A DNA stretch of 64,000 nucleotides, from contig NC_010676.1 of assembly GCF_000020125.1 (NCBI RefSeq), positions 2,790,001-2,854,000 of the forward strand, given 5' to 3'. Source of the DNA: Paraburkholderia phytofirmans PsJN (GTDB lineage: Bacteria; Pseudomonadota; Gammaproteobacteria; Burkholderiales; Burkholderiaceae). The notes below the pieces were generated by a model that saw nothing but the letters and a program-made list of their open reading frames with translations, searched no databases and was not told the DNA's origin. The first letter of the stretch is position 1. The number at the start of each line of letters is the position of its first letter. This document shows positions 28,389 to 38,014 of this stretch, piece after piece. The position numbers and the translations under genes were made by a program.

Positions 28389-29576
28389 TTAAAAGAGGTG
28401 ACGAATCCCCACACGTGCGGTGAATTGGTTCGGCCCCGACGAGCCGGTCAGCCCGTTGATTGCCGCGACCGCGGGGACCATGGCAGTACCAGCGGAATTC
28501 GCTGCGTAACCACTCGCATGTTGATACACGCCGGTCACGTAGACGTCCGTACGCTTGGACAAGAAGTAGTCCACGCCAGCGGAGCCCTGGTTGTACTTTG
28601 CTGCGGAGAAGCCGTTGATGCTGCCTGCACGCAGATAGTCGTATGCGACACCGACGAGGAGTGCGGGGGTGAACTGATATTTGAAATTCACTTCAAAGTT
28701 ATTGAAGCCGGCCGTCTGTCCACGGAACGCCGACGGGTAGGACTGTCCGAGGTTGTAGAACTTGATGTTGGAGTACGTGCCGCCAATGGTGGCCGCACCG
28801 AATGTGTACGCGGCGCCCGTGCCGATTACTTGGTACGTGTGGGCGGAGCCGTATCCGTTATATACGGGCGACGGAAGATTGGAAATGCTCGGATTGACTG
28901 TACCCGAAGTACTGTTCCCGAAAAACCCCGCGTTCGCATTCCTCGCGTTTAAATATGCCGCGGCGACTACGAGCGGACCGTTGGCATACTGCCCGCCGAA
29001 TGAATAAACCTGATTCCTGGTGACGTCTCCCGCTACCCCGCCAAGGCTATACATGCCACCAAACCTGAAACCGGCAAAGGCTTTGCTTGTGTACTTGATA
29101 GCATTATTGGTCCGAAACTGATTGTTGAAGTTGTCGATATCTCCCGGGTGCGCGGCGATGTAGCCACCCCATTGGTCGCCTGCTTCCAATGGCCCAAGAT
29201 TGTCGACCACCGAATCATACTGTCGACCAAGTGTGACAGTGCCATAGGGGCTTTCCAGGCCAACGTAGGCTTGCCGACCGAAACCAAGTCCGCCTTGCGA
29301 AAGTTTCCCTGTACTCGCATCAAATCCGCTTTCCAAGCGAAATACCGTCTTGTAACCTCCACCAAGGTCTTCCGCTCCTTTCAGTCCCCATCGACTGCCT
29401 TGCATCACGCCGCTGTTCAGCAAGTATTGATGTTTGCCAGCGACATTCGTGTACATGCTGAAGCCTTCGTCGATGAGGCCATACAGCGTTACGCTTCCCT
29501 GAGCGTGGACCAAACTCGGCATAGCGCACGCTGCTGCAATCGTACACCCCAAACCCAAAACCGCACTCTTCTTCAT
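28389..29576 (-). CDS. outer-membrane porin, Burkholderia OmpC-like (gram-negative porin family)
   Basis: A 395-residue porin with a signal peptide ending in VHAQ and then the usual start GSVTLYGLIDEGFSMYTN. The L3-like region and repeated aromatic beta-strands are present, and the protein ends in a terminal phenylalanine (ARVGIRHLF), the outer-membrane assembly signal. Porins of this family are trimeric channels for small solutes. Its position inside the catabolic region suggests it lets the substrate through the outer membrane. A half-site like the shared operator (TATTCTGAATGGTT at 29711) lies about 135 bases upstream. Confidence 0.92.
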   Translation of the reverse strand: MKKSAVLGLGCTIAAACAMPSLVHAQGSVTLYGLIDEGFSMYTNVAGKHQYLLNSGVMQGSRWGLKGAEDLGGGYKTVFRLESGFDASTGKLSQGGLGFGRQAYVGLESPYGTVTLGRQYDSVVDNLGPLEAGDQWGGYIAAHPGDIDNFNNQFRTNNAIKYTSKAFAGFRFGGMYSLGGVAGDVTRNQVYSFGGQYANGPLVVAAAYLNARNANAGFFGNSTSGTVNPSISNLPSPVYNGYGSAHTYQVIGTGAAYTFGAATIGGTYSNIKFYNLGQSYPSAFRGQTAGFNNFEVNFKYQFTPALLVGVAYDYLRAGSINGFSAAKYNQGSAGVDYFLSKRTDVYVTGVYQHASGYAANSAGTAMVPAVAAINGLTGSSGPNQFTARVGIRHLF

Positions 29577-29710
29577 CTTTCTCCCCTACGATAGGTTTGC
29601 AATTTGTCCTGCTACGGAAATATGTGTCTTTTGATAACAAAACTACGATGAAGCCGAGGCATCCAAAATTCAAACCTACGGCCACATTTGATATGTATAA
29701 CTAATTTATT

Positions 29711-29724
29711 TATTCTGAATGGTT
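29711..29724 (-). promoter_or_regulatory. possible half-site of the shared operator upstream of the porin gene
   Basis: TATTCTGAATGGTT matches the right half of the 43-bp operator (TATTCCGAATGGTT in copy 2) in 13 of 14 positions and has the same orientation relative to the gene. The left half and the TTGAC -35 box are not at the expected place, so this may be chance. Confidence 0.3.
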
Positions 29725-29757
29725 CGGCTTATACCCTTGACTCAACTGCAGATATTT

Positions 29758-30882
29758 TCAAGCGGCAACGTGCATCAACCGACTTGCCTGAAGACCTTCG
29801 ATATCTCGGGTTGTCGAGCCTCGATGGACAAGGTCAGCCATGATGGCCCCAACGACCGGGACCAACGCAAAGCCGTGGCCTGAGAATCCATATGCGTGGA
29901 AAACCCCGGGACCGTTTTCCGACGCGCCAATAATCGGCAGATGGTCTGATGTCGTCGCCTCGAGCCCTGCCCACGTGCGCACTATCCGGACTTCCCTTAC
30001 GGAAGGAAACAACGTGACTGCGTCCTTCGCGCCTTTGGCAAGCCGCCCAAATCTAACGTGAGAAGTTTCTGCCGGAAGGTCTGCATCTCCCTGGATGCCC
30101 CCGCCGATGACGAGTCCACCTTGGTCTGCTTGCTTGAAGGACAGTTGCCGACCATAGCTCGAGACAACTGGCGCAAGAAACGGATTCAACCGTTCGGTGA
30201 CCATCATCATGGAGGCCTTGAGCCCCATCGGAATATCGTCGCCCACCATCTTGGCGATTTCGCTGCCCCAAGCTCCGGCGGCGTTCACAATCATCGGAAC
30301 CGTCGTCGTCCCGCCATCGCTCTTGGTAATTGTCCAATCGAGACCGGTTCGCTCGATAGAGCTCACGCCACAGCCTTCCGAGATGGTCACGCCTTCCAAA
30401 AGGCACGACTTGCGAAACGCGGCTATTGTTCTGTGTGGGTCCGCAGCGCCATCTCCAGGGGTGAATGCGGCCCCAAGGCACCTAACCCCGAGTGCCGGGA
30501 CGCGTCGTTTCACCTCGGCCGGGTCAATCATGACCTCATGCTTGTAGCCGTTGGCGTGAAGACGATTCACGCCTTGCAACAGCGCGTCCAGCGCTTTCTC
30601 GTGCTCGGCAATTCGCATCTGACCGTTCGCCGCAAAACCACAGTCGTCTCCAACAAGCTTTTCGATATTTCTCCACATCTCGAGCGCTTCCAACGAGACC
30701 TGAAGTTCAGCCATGTCTCGACCGAGCGCGCGCACCCCCGCTGCGGTAGCGCCAGATGAGTGTCGACCCGACCAGGACCTCTCAAGGACCAAAACACGCA
30801 GGGACCTACGCGTAAGGTGCAGTGCTGCCGACAATCCGTGGAGACCACCACCGACAACGGCGACGTCAAAGATATGTTTCAT
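29758..30882 (-). CDS. FAD-dependent amine oxidase subunit (opine oxidase B / HcnC / D-hydroxyproline dehydrogenase type)
   Basis: A 374-residue DAO-family flavoprotein. The FAD-binding motif GGGLHGLSAALHL is at the N-terminus (residue 11), and the C-terminal DHLPIIGASENGPGVFHAYGFSGHGF is the typical FAD-proximal segment. It is the third gene of a three-gene set with a [2Fe-2S] protein and a pyridine-nucleotide-disulfide-type flavoprotein. Such heterotrimers include opine (octopine/nopaline) oxidase, hydrogen cyanide synthase HcnABC and D-hydroxyproline dehydrogenase; all oxidise an N-C bond of an amino acid derivative and pass electrons to the respiratory chain. The start overlaps the upstream stop by four bases. 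Confidence 0.85.
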   Translation of the reverse strand: MKHIFDVAVVGGGLHGLSAALHLTRRSLRVLVLERSWSGRHSSGATAAGVRALGRDMAELQVSLEALEMWRNIEKLVGDDCGFAANGQMRIAEHEKALDALLQGVNRLHANGYKHEVMIDPAEVKRRVPALGVRCLGAAFTPGDGAADPHRTIAAFRKSCLLEGVTISEGCGVSSIERTGLDWTITKSDGGTTTVPMIVNAAGAWGSEIAKMVGDDIPMGLKASMMMVTERLNPFLAPVVSSYGRQLSFKQADQGGLVIGGGIQGDADLPAETSHVRFGRLAKGAKDAVTLFPSVREVRIVRTWAGLEATTSDHLPIIGASENGPGVFHAYGFSGHGFALVPVVGAIMADLVHRGSTTRDIEGLQASRLMHVAA

Positions 30883-32294
30883 ACGCTCGTCTTACTGTTT
30901 TCGCTGATATCTAGTGACGCAAGCTCGTCCAGAGTCAGCGGCTTGAGCGGCGGTCGAACTCGATAGAAACCTACTTCGCGAACAGGCTTATGCTGAGTCG
31001 CGGCAATGAGATTGCTAACGGTGTATCCACACTGCCGGCCCTGACAAGGCCCCATGCCCGCTCGAATAAGCGACTTGATTCGGTCCGGCGAAGTAGTGCC
31101 AGACATCGCTGCCTCGCGAACTTCCTGGGCCCGTAGTTCCTCGCAGCGGCATACGATAGTTTCGTCAGCCGGCGACGTAACCTCTTGCCGAAGTGTGTAG
31201 CGCGAGTCGAGCATCGGTCGCGTAGCCAACTGCTTTTTCAGGCTCTTGCGCAAGGGCACGCTCAAGCTTACCGCAGCCTCATCAGTCAGCAGGTCGAGGT
31301 CTTTCGCGATGCCAATCGCAGCCAGTTCTCCTTTCGTGACGGCCGCCGCTGCTCCGCCGATGCCTGCGCCATCGCCTGCGACAAAAATCCCTGGACTTGT
31401 TGTCTTCCCCCATTCATTCGTTTCTGGCACCAAGCAATGCTGAGTGGGGTGCCAACGGTGCTTGCAACCAATAACTTGGGCGACATGTATTGACGGCACG
31501 ACTCCTTCGTGAACAAGGAGCAGTTGCGCAAGCACTTTGCGAGTCGTGCCGCTTGCCATACCATATTCAACATGAGCAAGATGTCCGTCGAGTCCCGCGA
31601 CCGCGCGCACGGTCGAGACACCTTTCTCAATTTTCACTCCCGCCGTGCGCAGCTCGTTCATCCATCGCAGACCTTTCACGAGGTCTTTCCAACCGGTCAA
31701 CGCTTCCAGAAGATGAGGGACGGTACGCCGGAAAGCACCCGGTGGCGTCGTATCCAACCAACCGGCAACGGAACCACCGGCCCGCAGAAGCTGAGCAATG
31801 TAAAGCAAGGGCAGAGGCCCGCTACCGGCAATCCAAACCGGCGAATCAGGAACTTCTCCGCTGGACTTCAGGAGAATTTGCGCTGCGCCGACCGTCATGA
31901 CGCCAGGCGTTGTCCATCCTTGGAAAGGAGCGGGTCGCTCCTGGGCTCCGGTCGCAACGAGGATGCGGTTGGCATCATGACTACGAGCGACACCATCTCT
32001 CGTAGAGAAAACTTCCCAGCCGGGCTCAATTTGCCAGACGCGTGAATTCGGCTCATATGTCACGCCACTTCGACGAAACTCGGCGATATAACTGGCACCT
32101 TTGCGATACTCGTCTCCGAGTACATCGGCAACGGCGCTGTTTTTTCGGGCTTCAACTGCACGCCATATCTGGCCGCCGGGGGCAGGCTGCTCGTCCAGGA
32201 CAAGTACGGACAGACCTAGTTTTGATGCACGAATAGCCGCCGCGACACCGGCGGGGCCTGCCCCAATGATTGCCAGGTCAAATCTTTTTTTCAT
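30879..32294 (-). CDS. FAD/[2Fe-2S] dehydrogenase subunit (opine oxidase A / HcnB type)
   Basis: About 471 residues from the Met at 32294 (MKKRFDLAIIGAGPAGVAAA). The N-terminal FAD motif is GAGPAG. A second dinucleotide-binding region lies near residue 140-180 (WIAGSGPLPLLY). A C-terminal BFD-like domain carries four cysteines (CRCEE ... CQGRQC), an additional [2Fe-2S] site typical of the HcnB/OoxA family. The longer frame upstream overlaps the 2Fe-2S gene and is not needed. It forms the middle gene of the three-subunit dehydrogenase. Confidence 0.86.
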   Translation of the reverse strand: MKKRFDLAIIGAGPAGVAAAIRASKLGLSVLVLDEQPAPGGQIWRAVEARKNSAVADVLGDEYRKGASYIAEFRRSGVTYEPNSRVWQIEPGWEVFSTRDGVARSHDANRILVATGAQERPAPFQGWTTPGVMTVGAAQILLKSSGEVPDSPVWIAGSGPLPLLYIAQLLRAGGSVAGWLDTTPPGAFRRTVPHLLEALTGWKDLVKGLRWMNELRTAGVKIEKGVSTVRAVAGLDGHLAHVEYGMASGTTRKVLAQLLLVHEGVVPSIHVAQVIGCKHRWHPTQHCLVPETNEWGKTTSPGIFVAGDGAGIGGAAAAVTKGELAAIGIAKDLDLLTDEAAVSLSVPLRKSLKKQLATRPMLDSRYTLRQEVTSPADETIVCRCEELRAQEVREAAMSGTTSPDRIKSLIRAGMGPCQGRQCGYTVSNLIAATQHKPVREVGFYRVRPPLKPLTLDELASLDISENSKTSV

Positions 32295-32670
32295 CGCGTA
32301 CCGCCTCGTCTTCTCGCGGAGGAGCAGCCTCCCGTTCACCATCTTCCGTAAAATCGCGTCCGGAACACACCTCGAGCTCAACTGTGCGTCGACCGCGCTG
32401 ACGCTCCACGCACATGCCGTCGCGAACCGTGGTTAAGCAGGTTTGAACAGACGCAATGCCGTCAACCACGGCGAGACATTCAAAGCAAACTCCCATCATG
32501 CAATAGGGCGCGCGAAGCATTCCGCTCACCGGCGTCTGTCTTGTTAGAAGGACGGCACGACGCATGAGCACGCCAGCGACTGTCTCACCCTCCATAGCGC
32601 CAACCGCCTCTCCGTCCACGGTTATCTGAAGCGTGTCGGCCAACGAAGGGTCTTGCAGCTTCCGAAACAT
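32278..32670 (-). CDS. [2Fe-2S] subunit of the three-part dehydrogenase (HcnA type)
   Basis: A 130-residue ferredoxin-like protein with the cysteine pattern CMMGVCFEC then a distant QTC, that is C-x4-C-x2-C with a fourth Cys, as in HcnA and the gamma subunit of D-hydroxyproline dehydrogenase. It carries electrons between the flavin subunits. It is the first gene of the operon, overlapping the next gene by 17 bases. The promoter with operator copy 2 lies 210-280 bases upstream, leaving a long untranslated leader. Confidence 0.85.
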   Translation of the reverse strand: MFRKLQDPSLADTLQITVDGEAVGAMEGETVAGVLMRRAVLLTRQTPVSGMLRAPYCMMGVCFECLAVVDGIASVQTCLTTVRDGMCVERQRGRRTVELEVCSGRDFTEDGEREAAPPREDEAVRDEKKI

Positions 32671-33223
32671 TGATAGCCTTTTCTAAAAACAGTCCTGATG
32701 TACGAGCACCGTGGACGCAACAACGAAGCTCCCGGTGATTTGATGGCGCATCAGCTCTTACGCTTTTAATGCTGCAAACCTCGGCATCACTTGAATTGTT
32801 AGCAGCGTCTGCATGACCCCGTTGCAGTTCTATGTTCGCCACAGTTTGTTTTGAACCGCCGTCAGGGAAATCAGACTGTCGATGACCAATTTAGAGGGGA
32901 TGATTCTTACCGTCAAAGTCGGAATAAAATGTGGCCTATTCCGAATGGTTATGCGTGATGCTCACGTGCCACTAAGGACCACAGACCCGTAGAACGCTAG
33001 TGCGTGTCACTCATGCGTGGCGGGCGCAAGCTACGTGACAAAGGTGGACCAATTGGATAACTACACAAAGTCATACTGCTGAAGGCTATTGCCGAGTTTC
33101 CAGACAAACCTACGGCACCACTCGGTGATATTTGCTACTGCAGACCCAACGAGACGCGCTAGGCTGCGGGCAGTCATTCGGTCTCGTTCCCGTACTCTTC
33201 ATGCGGACTGGTGAACTACAAAC
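32671..33223. other. intergenic region between the dehydrogenase operon and hyuB
   Basis: It holds the promoter/operator at 32888-32954 for the dehydrogenase operon. I see no gene in the remainder. Confidence 0.55.
32888..32954 (-). promoter_or_regulatory. promoter with copy 2 of the shared 43-bp operator
   Basis: This is the best copy. The perfect dyad TCGGAATA (32919-32926), ten bases, TATTCCGA (32937-32944) lies directly upstream of a sigma-70-like promoter read on the minus strand: -35 TTGACG (32911-32916), 17-base spacer, -10 TAAATT (32888-32893). An interrupted dyad just upstream of -35 is the usual place for a LysR-type activator. It drives the three-subunit dehydrogenase genes. Confidence 0.78.
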
Positions 33224-33272
33224 GAAAAAAAGCGAACTTGCGGAGGGATGCACTCCTCCATCAAGTTCGCTT
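33224..33272 (-). terminator. intrinsic terminator after hyuB
   Basis: A perfect 11-bp stem AAGCGAACTTG (33230-33240) pairs with CAAGTTCGCTT (33262-33272), with an inner GGAG/CTCC pair in the loop. On the minus strand the stem is followed by a run of seven Ts (plus-strand A-run 33224-33230). It lies 16 bases after the hyuB stop and ends the hyuAB transcript. Confidence 0.9.
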
Positions 33273-33287
33273 AGGCGCCGTTTCAGC

Positions 33288-35036
33288 TTACTTTGCGCTT
33301 TTTGAGTAACTAATAGCTTCAGTCACTCGTTCCGCTCCGTATTGCTGTTCAGCGAATTCACGACTCAATATGCCATCACGCAGGTCGGCCGCCAGCGCTT
33401 CAATGGGGCGCTCTTCGGGATGCCCGTAGCCGCCGCCGCCCGGCGTTTCGATGCGAATCGTTTCTCCGGCTTTCAGCACGATGCCTGCGACCTTTGAGGC
33501 GAGGGTCTCGGCGCGGTCAGTGCCAAAGTTGCGAGTGACCCTTCCTTTTCCGCCTTCGCCGCCACCGTTGACGCCAGCGGCGCCAATCTTGTGACTGTCG
33601 GAGCGGACCGAGACAACGGTGTTTTCCTTCAGCGCGCGCACCTGCCGAACAATCCCCATTCCGCCACGGCACTTTCCTGAGCCTGCAGAATCTTCAACAT
33701 ACCCGTAGCCTTCAACTACGAGCGGGAACTCGTGCTCCAGGGCCTCGGTCGGCATGTTCAGCGTGTTGGTGATATGAACATGCACGCCGTCCATACCATC
33801 GAAGTCGCTGCGGGCACCGCTGCCACCGCCCAGTGTTTCCCCAAAGACGTAGGCGCTTCCGTTCGACGACGTACCCGAAAAAGAAAGAGAGGGCAGAATG
33901 TCATTGCCAGATGCGATGACGCGTTCGGCCGGCAGCGCCGGGCGCATGGCGCCGAAGATAGCGCCGGCGATTTTCTGGCATGTAATGCTTCGCGCACTAA
34001 CAGCCGCAGGGAAATTCGGGCTGACAATTGTTCCAGGTGGGGCGCTGACGGTGACTCCATCCATCAGTCCACTGTTAGCCATCAATTCGGGGTCGATGAG
34101 CGCCTTGACGCAGTAATAGACCGTTGCATTCAATGCGTTCCTGGGCACATTGAGTCCGCCTCGGGCCTGCGCACAAGTACCGGTCATATCGATGGAAATT
34201 TTCTCGCCGTCGATAGTCACGGTCGCTTTGATAGGCAACGGTTCCCCGCCGAATCCATCATCGTCGAGATAGGTAGTGAACGAGTACTCGCCATCGGGCA
34301 TCGCCAAGACCCGTTGACGCAAGCGGTCTTTTGTATAAGCCAACACGGCGTCGATAGACTGCTGTACAGCGTCGGTTCCCATGCGTTGCACGAGTGAGTG
34401 TACCGCCGCTCCGCCGCGCAGGTTCGTGGCAATCTGCACCTTCAAATCCAGTGTTCGCTCCTCCGGCAACCGCGAGTTGGCAGCAATCAAGCTAAGCAAA
34501 TCTTCGTCGATTGCGCCTCCACGTGCGATGCGAATCACAGGGATACGCAGTCCCTCCTCGAAAAGGGATTTTGCATTCGCCGACGTCGACCCAGGAGTCG
34601 GGCCGCCGATGTCTTGGTGGTGTCCGATATTGGCCGCAAACATGAACGGCCTTCCGTTCTCGAAGATTGGGGTGACGATTGAAATATCAGGTAGGTGGGT
34701 TCCACCAGCGAGATAAGGGTCGTTGCAAATGAAGGCATCACCCTCCTTCATTTCGTCGAGCGAATATCGCGCGAGAACGGCCTCGACACTTCCCACCAGC
34801 GAACCGAGGTGAAGAGGAATGTGCGTGCCTTGAGCGATAAGTCGGCCAAGCGCATCGAACAGGCCCACTGAGAAGTCTCGACGCTCCTTGATTTGCGACG
34901 AGAACGACGAGCGCATCATGTTAATCGCCATGTCTTCCGTAATGGTCAAAAGACGATTGCTGAATACTTCCATCGCGATGGAGTCGAATTCATCTCCTCG
35001 CTTGGTCGACATACCGGACATACTTTTCTGAGCCAT
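33288..35036 (-). CDS. hyuB: HyuB-type subunit, N-methylhydantoinase B / 5-oxoprolinase beta family
   Basis: A 582-residue hydantoinase_B-domain protein. Recognisable stretches are FSSQIKERRDFSVGLFDA, DAFICNDPYLAGGTHLPDI and the C-terminal IRIETPGGGGYGHPEER. With HyuA it forms an ATP-dependent amidohydrolase that opens five-membered cyclic amides such as hydantoins or 5-oxoproline. The gene is 50 bases after hyuA on the same strand and is followed by a strong terminator. The true substrate cannot be read from sequence. Confidence 0.9.
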   Translation of the reverse strand: MAQKSMSGMSTKRGDEFDSIAMEVFSNRLLTITEDMAINMMRSSFSSQIKERRDFSVGLFDALGRLIAQGTHIPLHLGSLVGSVEAVLARYSLDEMKEGDAFICNDPYLAGGTHLPDISIVTPIFENGRPFMFAANIGHHQDIGGPTPGSTSANAKSLFEEGLRIPVIRIARGGAIDEDLLSLIAANSRLPEERTLDLKVQIATNLRGGAAVHSLVQRMGTDAVQQSIDAVLAYTKDRLRQRVLAMPDGEYSFTTYLDDDGFGGEPLPIKATVTIDGEKISIDMTGTCAQARGGLNVPRNALNATVYYCVKALIDPELMANSGLMDGVTVSAPPGTIVSPNFPAAVSARSITCQKIAGAIFGAMRPALPAERVIASGNDILPSLSFSGTSSNGSAYVFGETLGGGSGARSDFDGMDGVHVHITNTLNMPTEALEHEFPLVVEGYGYVEDSAGSGKCRGGMGIVRQVRALKENTVVSVRSDSHKIGAAGVNGGGEGGKGRVTRNFGTDRAETLASKVAGIVLKAGETIRIETPGGGGYGHPEERPIEALAADLRDGILSREFAEQQYGAERVTEAISYSKSAK

Positions 35037-35085
35037 GATTTGGGTACCTACTGGATAGGGGTTGGGGAGAGCCTAATCAAGCGAC

Positions 35086-37122
35086 TCAGTCAACGATGAT
35101 GTTTCCGACATTGTCGAGTTGAGCCTTCTGTCCGGGCAGAACAACCGTAGTCGAACTCATTTCTTCGATAATCACCGGACCAATCACAGACTCGCCAACA
35201 GGCAGCGCCGAACGGCGATATACGTTCGTGTCGAGCCAACCATCTTTCGGCCCAAAGTAGACCGACCGGCAATCGATGAGCGCGCTGCTGAAACTACCTC
35301 CGGAAACAGGAGCGGTCAGAGCAGCATTGGGCACAAGTCCGATAGCCTTGAGCCGAACGTTCACAATCTCGACCGGGCGGTCGTTAATCGCGTAGCCGTA
35401 TTGAGCCATATGCGCCTCACCGAAAGCATGGACGAAGTCGCTCAAGCCGTTGGTTCCCACGTCCTCCAAGTCGATTGCAATGTCGTAGTTCTGACCCACA
35501 TAGCGCGCATCAACCGCCAAGGCATATCGGCGGCAATCTTCTGTGATTTTCTCGGCCGTAAGCCAATTCTCGCCAGACGCTTTCAACTCTTCAGCGGTCT
35601 CTTTGACCTTTTCCCACGCCGTTTGGTTGGCAACAGCCAATTGAGTACGGACGAAGTCCCGCGATACGTTGGAAACCAGCGCACCTCGTGCGCACATCGT
35701 GCCTGGCTCAATCGGTACCAGCACCCGTGCAAGCCCACACTCGCGAGCGACCTCGCTAGCGAAGAGCGGGCCTGCGCCGCCGAATGCCATCAACGAGAAC
35801 TGGGCGAGGTCGTGGCCATGCTCGGTCGAAATAGCACGAATCGCGCGACTCATATTTGCGCTCGCAATCTGGAGCATTCCATACGCGGCCTCCTCGACAG
35901 AGATTCCGAGCGGTTCCGCGATACGTTCCCGGATTGCTTGTCCTGCTTTCTCCCGGTCGATTGGCATACGACCTTCGAGAAGGGCAACAGGGTTGAGCCG
36001 TCGCAAGTAGATATTCGCGTCTGTAAGCGTCGGCTCGGTGCCCCCTTTGCCATAGGCGACGGGCCCGGGTGCTGCACCCGCGCTGCGGGGACCTACCTTC
36101 AATCCACGAGCGTCGTCAACATTTGCAATGCTGCCTCCGCCCGCGCCGATGACATGGATGTCGATCATCGGCACCTTTACCGGATAGCCAGCCACGATGC
36201 GGTTCGGCGTGAACTTGGGTCGGCCCTTTTCAATAAGCGACACATCGGTGCTCGTCCCGCCAACGTCGAAAGTGACGATGTCTGAAAACCCGGACGCCGA
36301 GCCGACGGCCGCGGCACCCACAACACCTGCGGCCGGACCGGAAAGGCAAGTCAGAACCGGGAGTTCCTCGACAGACTTGAGAGACAGAAGGCCACCATTC
36401 GAGTGCACGGTAAGCGGTTCAACAGGGATTCCGACCTCGCGCACGCGACCTTCCAGACGGGCGAGATAATTCTTCATCGGCGGCCCGACGTACGCATTCA
36501 GAACAGTCGTGGAGGTACGTTCGTACTCGCGAAACTCGGGGAGGACGTCGGATGAGATGCTGACGTAAGCATCAGGCATCAGTTCTTGAACGACTTCCTT
36601 CGCCAGTTGCTCGTGCTTAGGATTTCGGTACGAATGCAGAAAGCAAATCGCAACGGACTCTACGCCGGTATCGCGGAGTTGCTTGACTGCGCTAACCATC
36701 TGGTCGCGATTCAACTGCGTCTCGACGTCGCCAGTTGCTGTCAGACGCTCTTCCACCTCGACCCGACGGTGGCGCTCAACAAGCACAGGCGGTTTTGTGA
36801 CCGAGTAGTCGAACAGCGCGGGGCGAGTCTGACGGCCGATATCTAGCACGTCTCTGAAGCCCTTCGTCGTGAGAAGCCCGGTTGCGACACCCCGCCGCTC
36901 AATAATCATGTTTGTGGCCACGGTTGTACCGTGACCAAAGAATCCCACGTCGGCTGGGTCGGCTTCGAAGCGACGAAGCATCTCCTTCACGCCTTCCGCA
37001 ATAGCGACAGAGGGGTCGTGCGGTGTCGACGAAACCTTGAAGAACCGAAACTCCGCCTTCTGAGTATCGACGAGAACGAAGTCCGTGAAGCTTCCCCCAA
37101 CATCTACGCCAATCCGCAACAT
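35086..37122 (-). CDS. hyuA: HyuA-type subunit, N-methylhydantoinase A / 5-oxoprolinase alpha family
   Basis: A 678-residue protein from the ATG at 37122 (MLRIGVDVGGSFTDFVLVD), preceded by GAAGAGGG. It shows the hydantoinase_A ASKHA-type ATP sites: DVGGSFTD at the start, FGHGTTVATNMIIERRG near residue 75, and VTFDVGGTSTDVSLI near 290. The upstream in-frame Met codons lie close to the predicted transcription start and are less likely. The gene is driven by the promoter with operator copy 3, about 65-70 bases upstream of the ATG. Confidence 0.92.
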   Translation of the reverse strand: MLRIGVDVGGSFTDFVLVDTQKAEFRFFKVSSTPHDPSVAIAEGVKEMLRRFEADPADVGFFGHGTTVATNMIIERRGVATGLLTTKGFRDVLDIGRQTRPALFDYSVTKPPVLVERHRRVEVEERLTATGDVETQLNRDQMVSAVKQLRDTGVESVAICFLHSYRNPKHEQLAKEVVQELMPDAYVSISSDVLPEFREYERTSTTVLNAYVGPPMKNYLARLEGRVREVGIPVEPLTVHSNGGLLSLKSVEELPVLTCLSGPAAGVVGAAAVGSASGFSDIVTFDVGGTSTDVSLIEKGRPKFTPNRIVAGYPVKVPMIDIHVIGAGGGSIANVDDARGLKVGPRSAGAAPGPVAYGKGGTEPTLTDANIYLRRLNPVALLEGRMPIDREKAGQAIRERIAEPLGISVEEAAYGMLQIASANMSRAIRAISTEHGHDLAQFSLMAFGGAGPLFASEVARECGLARVLVPIEPGTMCARGALVSNVSRDFVRTQLAVANQTAWEKVKETAEELKASGENWLTAEKITEDCRRYALAVDARYVGQNYDIAIDLEDVGTNGLSDFVHAFGEAHMAQYGYAINDRPVEIVNVRLKAIGLVPNAALTAPVSGGSFSSALIDCRSVYFGPKDGWLDTNVYRRSALPVGESVIGPVIIEEMSSTTVVLPGQKAQLDNVGNIIVD

Positions 37123-37188
37123 CCCTCTTCCCCTAATCTGGTTCGCGCCGCTACCTTTTCGCCGCGACACTCAAATGAGTGCAGACTT

Positions 37189-37255
37189 ATGTTATGTTCG
37201 GCATCGTATAGCGTCAAAGTCGGAATAAAAGGAAGCGTATTTCAAAAAGTTATAG
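37189..37255 (-). promoter_or_regulatory. promoter with copy 3 of the shared 43-bp operator
   Basis: The element begins at 37213 with GTCAAAGTCGGAATAAAA and ends with AAGTTATAG at 37255. The dyad halves are TCGGAATA (37220-37227) and TATTTCAA (37238-37245). On the minus strand it abuts -35 TTGACG (37212-37217), 17-base spacer, -10 TAACAT (37189-37194). It drives hyuAB. Confidence 0.75.
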
Positions 37256-37410
37256 TATTGTGCGCGCTTTTTTGGAGTGGTAACTGCCTCGAAAGGATGG
37301 ATTTCTCCGCCTTTCTTCATAGCGGTTTGTTTCTCGGACATGCGTCCGTGTTGGTCATTTAACCAGACCTGCACAGCCTTCCACGCTCTTCAAGATTTAA
37401 ATCGGACGAT

Positions 37411-37881
37411 TTATCCCGGCAAGAACACCGGCAGTCCGCGGCGGCCAGGTTCCGATGAAAGACTAATGAGCGTGTGAACCTCCTGAACCATCGGCAGGCT
37501 TGAGAGCCTGTCCGCGAGCAACTTGCTATAGGCATTGAGGTCTACCGTAACGATGCGAAGGAGAAAATCAACGTTGCCTAGGATTGTGTGGATTTCCACC
37601 ACTTCCGGATATTGCTCAACGGCCGCTTTGAACTTCTCGCCGGCCCGCTCGCTGTGTTTGTTCAGTTTTACCTGCGTGAACATCTGAACAGTAAGCCCGA
37701 GCTTCATGCGGTCAAGAATTGCCACCCGCCGAACGATAACACCCCCGCTTTCCAACTTCTCCACTCGCCGCCAGACCTGCGACTGGGATAGCCCAACCTC
37801 ATCTCCGACCGCACTCATTGGCATCGACGCATCCGCCTGTAAAAGCGAGAGAATTTTTCGGTCAAATTGGTCCAGATTCAT
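37411..37881 (-). CDS. Lrp/AsnC-family regulator
   Basis: A 156-residue feast/famine regulator: an N-terminal helix-turn-helix (DRKILSLLQADASMPMSAVGDEVGLSQSQVWRRVEKLE) and a C-terminal RAM ligand-binding domain (VEIHTILGNVDFLLRIVTVD). Such proteins sense amino acids. It is divergent from lrgAB, with a dyad in the shared space. The gene probably controls lrgAB, itself or the nearby catabolic genes. Confidence 0.92.
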   Translation of the reverse strand: MNLDQFDRKILSLLQADASMPMSAVGDEVGLSQSQVWRRVEKLESGGVIVRRVAILDRMKLGLTVQMFTQVKLNKHSERAGEKFKAAVEQYPEVVEIHTILGNVDFLLRIVTVDLNAYSKLLADRLSSLPMVQEVHTLISLSSEPGRRGLPVFLPG

Positions 37882-37910
37882 AATTTATGCACGACACGGC
37901 GCGCTCTCAT

Positions 37911-37929
37911 GAGAATGATGCATATTCTC
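37911..37929. promoter_or_regulatory. probable Lrp/AsnC operator
   Basis: The inverted repeat GAGAAT-N7-ATTCTC with an AT-rich centre lies 30 bases in front of the Lrp-type gene and 86 bases in front of lrgA. Its size and form fit the 15-bp-type sites of Lrp/AsnC proteins. Confidence 0.55.
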
Positions 37930-38014
37930 GCACCAATTCTTGATTTATGAATTATGGTCACGCTGCTGGGGGTCTAGCATAAGACTACCGTGATTCGCAT
38001 CCGAGTTAACCCAA